64,000 bases of DNA from Pseudomonadota bacterium (GTDB lineage Bacteria > Pseudomonadota > Gammaproteobacteria > UBA9214): assembly GCA_041395565.1 (NCBI GenBank), contig JAWLAI010000009.1, forward strand, positions 1 through 64,000. Reading direction: 5' to 3'. The position numbers were made by a program, and so were the translations under genes. Of the stretch, positions 46,304-55,235 are shown piece after piece (the first letter of the stretch is position 1; the number at the start of each line of letters is the position of its first letter). The notes beneath the pieces are model-generated. The model saw nothing but the letters and a program-made list of their open reading frames with translations, did no database searches and was not told the DNA's origin.

Positions 46304-46879
46304 TCACCCTGAATGATCAATCTGCCTGAGCAACTGCATAGCCGGGGCGCTGCCGGGCTCCAGCTGGAGCGCCTTCGAGGCGGCCGCTCTTGCCTCAGGG
46401 AGCCTGCGCCTGAGCAGCTCGATCTGCGCGAGCATGGTGTACCCCATGGCCAGGTCGGGCGCAATCTCCAGCGCGGCGCTTATATAGCGCAATGCGTCGT
46501 CAAGGCGGCCCGAGGACAGCAGCACGCCACCGAGGAAAAGGCGGGGCTGCGCGGCGCCGGGTTTCATCGCTACCAGCTTCTCTCCCTGCTTGATGGCGGC
46601 AGCGACATCCTTTGTCAGCGTATAAACGTTGGCGAGGTGCGAGGCGATCTCGAAATGATTCGGCGCGAGCTCCGCTGCGTGCTGGAGGCAGTGGCGCGCG
46701 TGGCCGAGATTCCCCGCGCGGACGTAGCCGATACCCAACTGCTGCCATGCCACGGCATGCTCCGGCGCCTGATCACAGAGCACATGGAGCAGCGACAGGG
46801 AGGCCTGCAGCTTGCCGGTTTCGCGCAGTTCGACTGCTTTTGCGAGCGCAGGATTTTCAGGGTAGAGTTGATCAATCAT
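46304..46879 (-). CDS. TPR-repeat protein
   Basis: Protein of 191 residues made almost entirely of TPR helices (about four to five repeats, such as HAVAWQQLGIGYVRAGNLGH). There is no catalytic domain, so it is probably a scaffold or substrate-binding partner for the operon enzymes. It is the first gene of the five-gene operon running from 46879 to 39935. Confidence 0.75.
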   Translation of the reverse strand: MIDQLYPENPALAKAVELRETGKLQASLSLLHVLCDQAPEHAVAWQQLGIGYVRAGNLGHARHCLQHAAELAPNHFEIASHLANVYTLTKDVAAAIKQGEKLVAMKPGAAQPRLFLGGVLLSSGRLDDALRYISAALEIAPDLAMGYTMLAQIELLRRRLPEARAAASKALQLEPGSAPAMQLLRQIDHSG

Positions 46880-47236
46880 GGGACGGCGGCTCGATCGACT
46901 GTCAGTCTCCCAACAACGCGTCGAGCGGGTAGCTTATTCGTAACGCATTGATAATTAATTATTATCCATCGCCCGGCCGCAGGCCGCAGCCGCCATTCCG
47001 GAACGATTCCTCCATATGTCATTTGACTTTAGCAATTCGTACAATGTTTTGGAACCATCCGCCCCGCTGGTCCGCTGGCGGCAGCGCGGAATCCGGAGCG
47101 CCAGCGCGGGCGCGGTGGCGGCAGCGGCGACAGTCACAGCACCTGGGCCAGCACGCACCCCAGGCGCCCACGACCACTCCCGCGTTGGCGGTTATCACAA
47201 ACGATCGCTGCGGCGAACAGTAATCAGACGGGCGAC
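46880..47236. other. Divergent intergenic region between the TPR operon and the dioxygenase gene
   Basis: No gene is seen. Two AT-rich patches are present (46948-46968 and 47013-47045), the second with TACAAT at 47040-47045 as a possible -10 for the plus-strand gene but no good -35 at normal distance. Confidence 0.45.
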
Positions 47237-47935
47237 ATGAACGACAGCGGCATCTTCAATCCGGATATCGACCTCACCGCCCACCGGAAGACATTCGCGG
47301 ACAAGGGATATGTCAGGATCGAAAACGTCCTGCTTCCCGAGCAGGCCGAACGCATCGAAACAGCGCTGGCGAGCGGCGTCCCCTGGGAATTGTGCTATCT
47401 GACCGAATCCGGACCGGTATCGATACCGCAAAGCGAGTATCGGGCGTTCGGCCCGGCACAGGCAGCGGACTTAAATCAGGCCATTCTCAAACAGGCGAAG
47501 CAGGGTTTCGCGTATTTTTACTACCGCTCCGACCTGGTCCGCAGCGAGAACGAGACACTGCGGGCATTCTACAGCGAGCTGTCCGGCGAACGCTGCCTCG
47601 GCATGTTCCGCTACCTTACCGGTGAACCCGGCATTCGCACGGTCAACGGCCAGGTGGCCTGCTTCACCGCGGCCTGTTTCCTGAAACGGCACCAGGACGT
47701 CACCGACAAGGAAAAGCGCATCGCGGCCTATGTTTTCAGCTTCACCCGCAACTGGGACCCTGACTGGGGGGGACATCTGCATGTGCTCGACAGTCAACTC
47801 AGGAACACCGATGTCTTCGAGCCGAGCTTCAACAGCCTGACCATATTCCGGGTCCCCAGAATCCACTTCGTCTCGCAGGTATGCAATTACGCCATGGGCG
47901 CACGCTACACGGCAACGGGCTGGATGCTGGCTTAA
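47237..47935 (+). CDS. 2OG-Fe(II) oxygenase (prolyl-hydroxylase-like)
   Basis: Dioxygenase of 232 residues. Iron ligands are His152 and Asp154 (RHQDVTDKE) and His210 (VPRIHFVSQV); Arg223 (ARYTATGW) would bind 2-oxoglutarate. The region WDPDWGGHLHVLD and the C-terminal domain order fit the 2OG-Fe(II) oxygenase superfamily group that includes prolyl hydroxylases. It is a paralogue of the gene at 49752-50450, with equal length and the same C-terminal motif order. It is the only plus-strand gene in its part of the island and is convergent with the TIGR02466 gene. Confidence 0.8.
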   Translation: MNDSGIFNPDIDLTAHRKTFADKGYVRIENVLLPEQAERIETALASGVPWELCYLTESGPVSIPQSEYRAFGPAQAADLNQAILKQAKQGFAYFYYRSDLVRSENETLRAFYSELSGERCLGMFRYLTGEPGIRTVNGQVACFTAACFLKRHQDVTDKEKRIAAYVFSFTRNWDPDWGGHLHVLDSQLRNTDVFEPSFNSLTIFRVPRIHFVSQVCNYAMGARYTATGWMLA

Positions 47936-48000
47936 CCACGGGTAAAGCTCCCGCGCCGACGCTGTCAGTCACCGGTTCCGGCCGGGACCGCAACCCCGCC

Positions 48001-48633
48001 TCAGGAAGGCCGGGCCGCAGCGGCTATATAAGCGATATTGAATGCAATCGATATGCGCTGCTCGTCAGACGCGTTCTCCTCGACATGATGCTCCATCCAG
48101 GCGGGGAAGAACAGCGCATTACCTTCGCGCGGCGGTATCCTAACGGTATATGAATTAATCACGTTGGGTTCCTGGAACGGCAGCTGCAGGTAGCGCATCG
48201 GTCGTCCAAAATCCTCCAGCACCAGAGCCCCGCTGTTATCCGGTACCCTGACGTAGTAGCAGCCGCTGAGCACCAGCGGATTCAGCGTGCCGGTCGGGGA
48301 CTGGTGCGAGTGCACGATGTTCGAGTTGCCGCTGGCGTTGACGTTGGCCCACATCGAGGTCACACGCAGCCGGCTCGACTCCCGCCCGAAACCATACTCG
48401 AGCCCGACCTTTCCGAGCCGCTCTGTGATAAATCCGACGAGCGGTTGAAAGGCCTTTTGCCGGTGCAGTTTGCCGTGGCTCTGCCACCCGCCCCTGTTGG
48501 AGTAGCGCACACCAGGGTCGTGCTGCATCTCAGCCACCACCGCCGCGGCCAGCCGTGCATTCACGGAGACGGATTCCGGCATCTCGAAAGTCCAGAGCGG
48601 CACCCCGAAGAGCAACGACATGGCATCAGACAT
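48001..48633 (-). CDS. Putative 2OG-Fe(II) oxygenase (TIGR02466 family)
   Basis: Protein of 210 residues resembling the TIGR02466/PF13759 dioxygenases: LRVTSMWANVNASGNSN followed by IVHSH (His108, His110), GCYYVRVPDNSGALVLEDFG, then FFPAWMEHHVEEN (His182/183) and QRISIAFNIAY (Arg193). These proteins are often fused to TPR domains elsewhere; here the protein stands alone but next to TPR genes. It is the last gene of a three-gene minus-strand unit. A GGAG lies about 9 bases before the ATG. Confidence 0.8.
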   Translation of the reverse strand: MSDAMSLLFGVPLWTFEMPESVSVNARLAAAVVAEMQHDPGVRYSNRGGWQSHGKLHRQKAFQPLVGFITERLGKVGLEYGFGRESSRLRVTSMWANVNASGNSNIVHSHQSPTGTLNPLVLSGCYYVRVPDNSGALVLEDFGRPMRYLQLPFQEPNVINSYTVRIPPREGNALFFPAWMEHHVEENASDEQRISIAFNIAYIAAAARPS

Positions 48634-48660
48634 GCAGGACTCCTGCTGCGCGCAGCCGCA

Positions 48661-49734
48661 TCACGCCCTGGCCACCCCGGTGCCACCGGGGTCAGGACGG
48701 CAGTTCAATTCCCGCGCATAACGCACCGTTCGCTTCCAGCCATCGAATCGCTCTATCCACTCGAGTCCCGCATTCACTTCCGGGCCGATATGACTCATCA
48801 GGCTTGCCATCTCACGCTGCCGCTCGGCAGACGTGTATTGCTTGCTCGTGTCCTTGGCATGCTTGTTCCAGATACCGGATTGCATGATCGACGCCAGCAC
48901 CTGTGCATCCAGCCCAAGCCCCAGAAAATCACTGCTCTCGCTCAATACACAGCGGGCATTGTCTAACAGTGTTGCAGAATCGACGCAGACGCACCTGTGC
49001 GGCAACGCATCGAGGGCACTGTTGTAGCTGCGGACCTGGGTCATCCAGACGTAGGCTGCCAGTTGCGCCTCCGTCAAATCGCCGACCTGCAGCGAATGAA
49101 GCTCCGAGTGCCGGTCCAGCATATTGTCTCGTAACGCGCGCCCCACGAAACGCCGCATGAACATCCGCCGGCCCGCCGATTTCAGGTTCGCCGCTATGAA
49201 GTCATCCGCCTGCGCATATAACAGTACGGCTCGGCTGTTTTCGTGCAGGGAGAGAATGTCAGCGATGATGTTGTTGCAGGAGTCGGTCGGCTTGATGATC
49301 GACCGTTCGCCGGCATGCCATCCTTTCGACAGCATCGACATGGAAAATCGCAGCAGCTCACCCCAACGAGCGCTGACGTAGCGGGGGAAATCGTCAGCCC
49401 TGCGCCTGGCGACAGCAAGCTGATGCAAATGCACCGGTTCGCGATAGACCAGCGTGCTTCCCGCCACATCGAGCGCCCGGCTCATCAGGGTTGAACAGCA
49501 ATAGGCGGTATGGAACAGCAGACGCGCGGGCTCCGGTGACGGGACGGAGTCGAGCACCTCGTCAAGCGCGAACGTGTGCGTCCGTGCAGTGGGACTGACA
49601 ATTCGACTGTCCAGAAAACTGCTTTGCCTGAACGAATCGCGCGTCATGTCGCGGAATACGGCGACACCCGCCTCGAAATCATACTTTTGCAGATACAAAC
49701 CCGGATCGGCGACCCGTCCAGCAAGATTGCCCAT
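48661..49734 (-). CDS. Sulfotransferase-like protein with Cys-containing loop
   Basis: Protein of 357 residues whose loop at about 75-83 reads HTAYCCSTL, where classical sulfotransferases have PRSGTT. The order of the remaining blocks (SIIKPTDSCNN, a helical middle, then SGIWNKHAKDTSKQYT) fits a sulfotransferase-like P-loop fold. It shares the blocks SSFLDSR, RREP-like YREP, IIKPT..NN with the paralogue at 50618-51664. The substrate and even catalytic activity are unproven. It is cotranscribed between two dioxygenase genes, with spacers of 17 and 27 bases. Confidence 0.65.
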   Translation of the reverse strand: MGNLAGRVADPGLYLQKYDFEAGVAVFRDMTRDSFRQSSFLDSRIVSPTARTHTFALDEVLDSVPSPEPARLLFHTAYCCSTLMSRALDVAGSTLVYREPVHLHQLAVARRRADDFPRYVSARWGELLRFSMSMLSKGWHAGERSIIKPTDSCNNIIADILSLHENSRAVLLYAQADDFIAANLKSAGRRMFMRRFVGRALRDNMLDRHSELHSLQVGDLTEAQLAAYVWMTQVRSYNSALDALPHRCVCVDSATLLDNARCVLSESSDFLGLGLDAQVLASIMQSGIWNKHAKDTSKQYTSAERQREMASLMSHIGPEVNAGLEWIERFDGWKRTVRYARELNCRPDPGGTGVARA

Positions 49735-49751
49735 GCGTGGTATATCCCGCG

Positions 49752-50450
49752 CTAAACCGTCAACCAGCCCGTGATGCTGTAGCGAGGCCGTGGTGCGAAT
49801 GGCATCACGTAGGAGACGAGATGCAGGACCGGCACGGTGAATATCACCAGGGAGTTGTAAGTCGGTACGTAGGTATCCGTAACCGTCCCGTCAACATCCA
49901 GAAAATGGGTAAGACCGCCCCAGTCCGGATGCCAGTCCCTGCTCAGATTGAATACGAAAGCCGCGCGACGCTCCGGCTTTTGGGTATCGTTGTGCATCAT
50001 CAGGAAATCTCCGCCGCTATAACGTGCCGCCAGGATTTCCACTTTGATCACCTCATCCATACCCGTCACAGCGCGGGCGAATTCGAGAAAGCGATCCGAT
50101 TTGAGGAATTCCCCGAACGCGTTGACGAATGCGTCCGGCCTGCATTGTTCGCGGTTCCTGTCGGAAACCGAGTAATGCCCGTAACAGAACTGGAACCCCC
50201 GCGCGCCCAGGGCGGTTATCTTTTTCTGGATTGCAGCCCACTGTTCGTCGGACATGGCGGCCCGCTGTTCCCGGGAAAAGACACAGGGCTTGCCTTTTTC
50301 CATATAGGCGATCTGCCATGGAATGTCGTCATTGAGGGAGCGCAGCAGCTGCCCGGCGCTATCCGGTTCCAGGGCATTCCGGATCAGGATGCGATTCTTG
50401 CGCGTGTATTCCCCGTGCAACTGCTGTACGTCTAACTGACTGTTCAACAT
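49752..50450 (-). CDS. 2OG-Fe(II) oxygenase (prolyl-hydroxylase-like), paralogue
   Basis: Dioxygenase of 232 residues with His153 and Asp155 (MMHNDTQ), His210 (VLHLVSYV) and Arg223 (RPRYSITGW) as Fe(II) and 2-oxoglutarate binding residues. The segment WHPDWGGLTHFLD corresponds to WDPDWGGHLHVLD in the paralogue at 47237. It is the first gene of a three-gene operon with the sulfotransferase-like protein and the TIGR02466 dioxygenase. AAGGT precedes the ATG. Confidence 0.8.
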   Translation of the reverse strand: MLNSQLDVQQLHGEYTRKNRILIRNALEPDSAGQLLRSLNDDIPWQIAYMEKGKPCVFSREQRAAMSDEQWAAIQKKITALGARGFQFCYGHYSVSDRNREQCRPDAFVNAFGEFLKSDRFLEFARAVTGMDEVIKVEILAARYSGGDFLMMHNDTQKPERRAAFVFNLSRDWHPDWGGLTHFLDVDGTVTDTYVPTYNSLVIFTVPVLHLVSYVMPFAPRPRYSITGWLTV

Positions 50451-50531
50451 AATTGTTTACCTTGACCCCCTGGCTGTATCGGGGTTCTTGCGCCTTGACC
50501 CTGTATACCCGATACATCCTACCATTGGCAG

Positions 50532-50537
50532 TATAAT
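50532..50537 (+). promoter_or_regulatory. Perfect -10 hexamer (TATAAT) for the plus-strand sulfotransferase-like gene
   Basis: TATAAT lies about 80 bases upstream of the ATG at 50618, in the 167-base divergent gap. No -35 close to consensus is found at 16-18 bases. The same region reads TATACT on the other strand, a candidate for the divergent dioxygenase operon. Confidence 0.3.
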
Positions 50538-50617
50538 GAATTCTGCTGCCCGCTGCCCGAGCCGGGCGGGTCGCGCAGCCGGCAGGACGCGGACAAAGAC
50601 AACGAACCGGGGACGAC

Positions 50618-51664
50618 ATGATATCGCTCACAGAACTGCTGGCTATGCCCGAACTGTTCCCGGACGCCATCTTCGCTGACCGCGGCTTACTCGATTGCTA
50701 CCGGGTCGACCGGACCCTCTTGGCGGAAAGCCCGTTCCTTGATAACCGCATGACGGCACGATCAGGCGGCAGAGAACGGGTCAGCTATACGGATGCGGAG
50801 ATCCAGGCGCTCGCCAGCGGCGCACGGACGGAAGCCATCGGCTTCATATTCCATACCTCGTTCTGCCGCTCCACGCTTATGGCGCAGGCATTGCACGTCG
50901 ACGGCCAGAGCTTCGCTCTCAAGGAGCCATCGATCCTGCTCTCGCTCGCAGACTCGATCCGCAATACACGGACAATGCGCGATCTTGACAAGGTCAGCGT
51001 CACATTGCCGGCCATGCTCCGACTCACGACAGGACTGATGACAGCGGGCGAGAAGGTGATCATCAAGCCAACCAACTTCGCCAACAACCTGCTGCCCCAT
51101 GTCGCCAGGACCGGCGCAAGGATACTGCTGATGTATTCCGATCTGCGCAGCTATCTCACGAGCATCCTCAAGTACCACAACCGGGGACGCGCTTTTACGC
51201 GCCAGTTATACGTACGACTCATGGCAGACAGCAGGGAATTGCGCGACATGGACCCCAGGCGCGCCCTGCTGCTTACCGATCTGCAGATAGCCGCCCTGGT
51301 CTGGAAGCAGCAAATGAATCTGTTCACTCAGGTAATGCAGGACACACCGCCAGGCCAGATATGCACTCTCGCCAGCGACGTGTTCGGCGCCCGCCGGGAG
51401 GAAACCTTGGCCGAGGTTTTCAGGTTCTTTGCCATACCGCTCGTACCCGGCCGGCTGGCGGACATCCTGTCGGGTCCGGTCTTTCAGCAGCACTCCAAGA
51501 GCGGCAAGTCAGTGGACGAACACAGCATCCAGCAAGATAACCGGATGATCGCCGACACGCACAAGGAGGAACTCGAGGCGGCGCTGCATTGGGCCGAGAG
51601 CAGCACCACCGGCGGCCGGGTCGTGGTGCCACTGCCGAACGCGCTGCCCGTTCCGCCGGGATAG
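50618..51664 (+). CDS. Sulfotransferase-like protein with Cys-containing loop, paralogue
   Basis: Protein of 348 residues. The loop at about 79-86 reads HTSFCRST, again with Cys where classical enzymes have the PRSGTT loop, and is followed by KEPSILLSLAD, VIIKPTNFANN and the C-terminal GPVFQQHSKSGKSVDEH. Length, block order and the ESPFLDNR segment mark it as a paralogue of the protein at 48661. It is divergent from the dioxygenase/sulfotransferase operon and faces away from it, so a shared control region is plausible. Confidence 0.65.
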   Translation: MISLTELLAMPELFPDAIFADRGLLDCYRVDRTLLAESPFLDNRMTARSGGRERVSYTDAEIQALASGARTEAIGFIFHTSFCRSTLMAQALHVDGQSFALKEPSILLSLADSIRNTRTMRDLDKVSVTLPAMLRLTTGLMTAGEKVIIKPTNFANNLLPHVARTGARILLMYSDLRSYLTSILKYHNRGRAFTRQLYVRLMADSRELRDMDPRRALLLTDLQIAALVWKQQMNLFTQVMQDTPPGQICTLASDVFGARREETLAEVFRFFAIPLVPGRLADILSGPVFQQHSKSGKSVDEHSIQQDNRMIADTHKEELEAALHWAESSTTGGRVVVPLPNALPVPPG

Positions 51665-52420
51665 CCCTGTCACAACATATTTCATAATCCCCCGCGGTCG
51701 CGACCGTGGCGATTATGGTCCTGGCAAGGCGCGGTAAGCCTGAGGCAGCCGCAGCGACATGGGCGAGCCGCAACAAGGCCCCTTGTCCGCGCAGCCCCGT
51801 ACAAGGTGTCCGGACCCGTTCGGCGCCGCACGCCGAACCGGCCGCCACTGACGCCGACCGCCTGCCGCACCACCGCGCGCCCATCACATCATAACACCAT
51901 GTAATTCATGGATTTTAAGCGGGTGCGCCGAGCACCCTCCAAGCGCCGGGCAACCGGATCTGCGCCCGGCCCGGCAGGGCCCCTGCTATCGTTCATGCGG
52001 TATTGCGGGTTGCCTCGGCAGAAATGGAAGGGGTATGCTGATCATTCCAAAGGCATTAAAACTATTACAAAAAATTGCTCAAATCCATGCCAGCACCCTG
52101 TATGCATCAACTGGCCGCCATGCCGCGCCAGGCACGTCTGCAAGATTGCGCCAGCGGCAACAATACGTGTTCAGCCCAGCCTGGCATTGATGACGCGACC
52201 GACCGCGCCGCTATGACAGCCCGGATAGGCGAGCACGCGTTTGCCAAGCACGGTTCAGGTCGGTACCGTTTCCCGCTGGATGCCCGCGGTTGCCGGACAG
52301 GCCGCACCAGAATTGCGCGACCGGCAGCCGGCTTACCGCATCGTCAGGGTGACCCCGACCCGGACCCCGGCGCGCAGGGCAAGGCTGTTAATACACTGAA
52401 ACCAACCGGAAGAATGCACC
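51665..52420. other. Intergenic region between the sulfotransferase-like and TPR genes
   Basis: No convincing gene is seen in 756 bases. The left part holds the palindromic repeat at 51684-51734; an AT-rich patch at about 52050-52085 could hold a promoter for the TPR gene. Small open frames here lack start signals or family features. Confidence 0.45.
51684..51734 (-). repeat. Palindromic intergenic repeat, GCCACGGTCGC family (best palindrome)
   Basis: The core reads CGCGGTCGCGACCGTGGCG, including the perfect palindrome GGTCGCGACC, followed by gattatggtcctggcaaggc. The reverse complement matches the copies at 25279-25325 and 39911-39960 most clearly. It is just after the stop of the sulfotransferase-like gene. 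Confidence 0.55.
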
Positions 52421-53404
52421 ATGTCGAATGAACGGATCGAACAACTACTCACCGACGCCAATGCGGCTATCGACGCAGGCGACATCGGGCGCGCCGTCGC
52501 CGGTTATCAGGAAGTGCTGGCCAGCGAACCGGACAACTACGAGGCCTGCCTGATGCTGGGGTCACTGCTCGGCGAAGCCGGCCAACTCGAACAGGCGGCA
52601 GCGCTGTTACGCTCGGCCGCGGCCGTCCGGACGGACGACGCAACAGCGAGCATCACGCTCGGACATGTCCTGCGCGCCATGGGAGACGGCGCTGGCGCTA
52701 TCGCCGCGCTGGAGGAGGCGGTTCGCCGCGAACCCCGCGATTACGATGCAATATGCACGCTTGGCAGCATGTTTGCCGAAAGCGAATACCGCGCAGAGGC
52801 AGTGGCACAGTTCAGGCAGGCTGCCGAGATCGATCCGCAACGCGCCGAGGCCTGGTCTGCCCTGGGCGCAATGCTCATCCTGCAAGATGACGCCCAGGCG
52901 GCGGTGGACACGCTGAAGACGGCGCGGCGTATCGACCCGGAAGACCGCGAGATACCGCTCCAGCTGGGCATGGCTTACATCCAGCTCGAGCGCCTGGATG
53001 AGGCCGAATCGATTCTGCAGGAGGCCCTGTCCCAACATGCGTCTTATCCGGATCTGCAATTCTGGCTGGCCGAGGCACAGAAACGGCATGGCAGGCTTGC
53101 GGATGCGCTGCTAAGCAACGCCGCTGCACGGTCCATGGCACCTGACAATGACCAGTATGTCATCCAGGCTGCGGCGATCACGGAGGCGCAGGGTGACACG
53201 GACGCGGCATTCGCGCTGCTGCAACCCGTCCTCCAGTCAGACGACGTTCCGGTGGAAGCAGCCCTGCTATTCGCACTCATGAGTCGCACCCTGGGCAGGA
53301 TGAATGATGCACGCAGCCTGCTGGATAGTGTCGCGAGTAAGGACATAACGCCTGAACAGCGCGGCAAGATTGATGAAGTGATGATCTGGCTGGAGACCGT
53401 CTAG
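52421..53404 (+). CDS. TPR-repeat protein
   Basis: Protein of 327 residues composed of about eight TPR repeats (for example ASITLGHVLRAMGDGAGAIA and AWSALGAMLILQDDAQAAVD) with no catalytic domain. It is the second stand-alone TPR protein of the island and is transcribed away from the sulfotransferase pair downstream. A GGAAG sequence precedes the ATG. Role as scaffold is inferred from TPR biology and location. Confidence 0.8.
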   Translation: MSNERIEQLLTDANAAIDAGDIGRAVAGYQEVLASEPDNYEACLMLGSLLGEAGQLEQAAALLRSAAAVRTDDATASITLGHVLRAMGDGAGAIAALEEAVRREPRDYDAICTLGSMFAESEYRAEAVAQFRQAAEIDPQRAEAWSALGAMLILQDDAQAAVDTLKTARRIDPEDREIPLQLGMAYIQLERLDEAESILQEALSQHASYPDLQFWLAEAQKRHGRLADALLSNAAARSMAPDNDQYVIQAAAITEAQGDTDAAFALLQPVLQSDDVPVEAALLFALMSRTLGRMNDARSLLDSVASKDITPEQRGKIDEVMIWLETV

Positions 53405-53457
53405 AACCTGTCGCATCATCCCGCGCGAGCCGCGTTGCAGCCGGAAGCGCGCGCACG

Positions 53458-53587
53458 GCATGGCCCAGGCCAGTCTATCGACCGCTTGTGCGGCCGCGCC
53501 TGCTCCTGCCGCCCGCCGCGGCGCTGGACACGACTGCAGGGAGAAGGTGAGGCCGGGAACGGCCGAGAGACTGGCCTGGGCCATGCA
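53458..53587. repeat. Hairpin repeat with 27-bp arms; contains copy 2 of the 52-base repeat
   Basis: Left arm 53458-53484 and right arm 53560-53586 are reverse complements at 25 of 27 bases, enclosing a GC-rich 75-base middle. The right half (53536-53587) is the exact reverse complement of 29105-29156. It lies in the gap between a plus-strand TPR gene and the convergent sulfotransferase gene. It looks like a small dispersed element with stem-forming potential. Confidence 0.65.
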
Positions 53588-53661
53588 GGCGGTAGCGCAA
53601 TGCCTGCGCAAGTGCCGGGTATGCCCGCGTGTCGCGGCGCAACTCGGCACCGCAGCGACAA

Positions 53662-55224
53662 TCAGACACCCGGCGCCGCCACCAGATCCGCCAGCGCGCC
53701 GAGGTGGCGCTCGTAATTGCGCCAGCGCCCCACCGATTTATCGTAGATCGGTTGGCGCACGTCGTGATAGGTAGGCGTGCTGACGACCCGCGTATTCTCG
53801 AAATACCGCAGACACTGTTCATCCCATTCGAGCTCGCAGAAATCGACCAGTTCGTGCGCGCCGCGCTCAAGGTCACCGACCAGGTCTTCATACCGCACCT
53901 CGAGCAGAGGAACCCTGATAACGGATTTCCAGTGCGCCATCAGTGCCAGATATTGGCGGTAGTAATCCGCCAGCGCGTCCAGGTCATTCGTGTAGGGATG
54001 ATTGCCCGTCATCTGCTGGAACCAGATCGAGAGGCAGGTATCGCGCGGATCCCGCGTGCAGTGAATGACCCTGCAACCGGGAAAAAGCAGATCGATGTAC
54101 CCCAGCGCCAGGAAGTTATGCGGCATCTTGTCGATGATCCGCGCGGCCTCCGGCGCAAACCCGGCAAGTGTGGCGAGATACGCCTGGGCCGCCTCCGCCA
54201 GACGCATGCCGGTGAGCCGCTCGAGGTCCGCCGGCTGGGGCGCGGGTCCACCCAGCGCATGTACCAGCCTGGCTATGTCGTCGCGTTCACCGGCACCGAA
54301 CATGCGGGGATGGCTGGCAAGTATCTGCTCGACCAGGGTAGTACCAGAACGCGGCATGCCGACGATGAAGACCGGCAACGCGGAGTCGACTCCGCTGCGG
54401 GGAAGCACGCGCTGGCGCTCAGGTGAGAATGCCCGCATGATCGAGGTAAAGGTGGCATGGGTCCGCCCCGGATCGTATTGATAGTTCAACAGCCGGTTGC
54501 CGGCATGGAAATTTTCAAAGGCCCGCTCGTAGTCACCACACGCATCATATAACCTGCCGAGCGCGAAGTGACCGTCACGCCTTGCGTTTCCCGGCACCGT
54601 TGAACGCAGCATTTCCTCGAGCAAGGCGATAGCCTGCCTTTCCTCGCCCAGTTGCTTCGCGAGGGCCGCATAGACAAGCACAATGGGTGGCGCGACCGGC
54701 GTTTGGTGCAACGCGTCCCTCAGCACCTCGAACGCCTGCACGTGATTACCCTCGTATTCATAGCTCAATGCCAGTGCAGCACAGGCATCCGGCTGACCGG
54801 GATGGCGTGCCAGCACCTGTTCCAGGCCGGACCGGGCTTCGGCGTAACACCCGGATGTACTCAGCAGCCGTGAGAGGTTGACGTAGGCCGGGATGGATTC
54901 CGGCAGTATCCTGATTGCCTCTCGATACACCTGCTCGGCACCGTGGATCTGCGCCATCGACTCCAGGCGCACGCCAGCCTGCAACAACGACTGATACAGC
55001 CGCTCGGCAATCTGCCGGTCGCCGGGCGCGAGCGCATAGGCCTTGCGCAGCGGTTCGGCGGCCAGCACCGGGCGGCCCAGGCTCATGAGTATGGTACCGA
55101 GCAGCAACCAGCCCCGCACATCCGCGGGATGCTCGCGCGTCACCCGCTCGGCGACAGCCCTGGCCTCATCCAGCCTGCCGGCACGCGCCAGCCCCTCGAT
55201 GTGTTGCATGATATCGGTCTGCAT
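53662..55224 (-). CDS. TPR-repeat sulfotransferase
   Basis: Protein of 520 residues with TPR helices (about 1-270) and a C-terminal sulfotransferase domain: loop FIVGMPRSGTTLVEQILASH at about 286-305, RVIHCTRDPRDTCLSIWF, and a final segment YHDVRQPIYDKSVGRWRNY. The last block, matched in the 41571 and 55236 proteins, suggests a common ancestor. The gene is 11 bases downstream of the 55236 gene and probably co-translated. Confidence 0.88.
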   Translation of the reverse strand: MQTDIMQHIEGLARAGRLDEARAVAERVTREHPADVRGWLLLGTILMSLGRPVLAAEPLRKAYALAPGDRQIAERLYQSLLQAGVRLESMAQIHGAEQVYREAIRILPESIPAYVNLSRLLSTSGCYAEARSGLEQVLARHPGQPDACAALALSYEYEGNHVQAFEVLRDALHQTPVAPPIVLVYAALAKQLGEERQAIALLEEMLRSTVPGNARRDGHFALGRLYDACGDYERAFENFHAGNRLLNYQYDPGRTHATFTSIMRAFSPERQRVLPRSGVDSALPVFIVGMPRSGTTLVEQILASHPRMFGAGERDDIARLVHALGGPAPQPADLERLTGMRLAEAAQAYLATLAGFAPEAARIIDKMPHNFLALGYIDLLFPGCRVIHCTRDPRDTCLSIWFQQMTGNHPYTNDLDALADYYRQYLALMAHWKSVIRVPLLEVRYEDLVGDLERGAHELVDFCELEWDEQCLRYFENTRVVSTPTYHDVRQPIYDKSVGRWRNYERHLGALADLVAAPGV

Positions 55225-55235
55225 TCAGGCGCTCG

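Noticed and set aside
47023..47045. TTGACT and TACAAT upstream of the plus-strand dioxygenase
   Set aside because: The spacer is only 11 bases, too short for a normal promoter; kept only as a -10 note.
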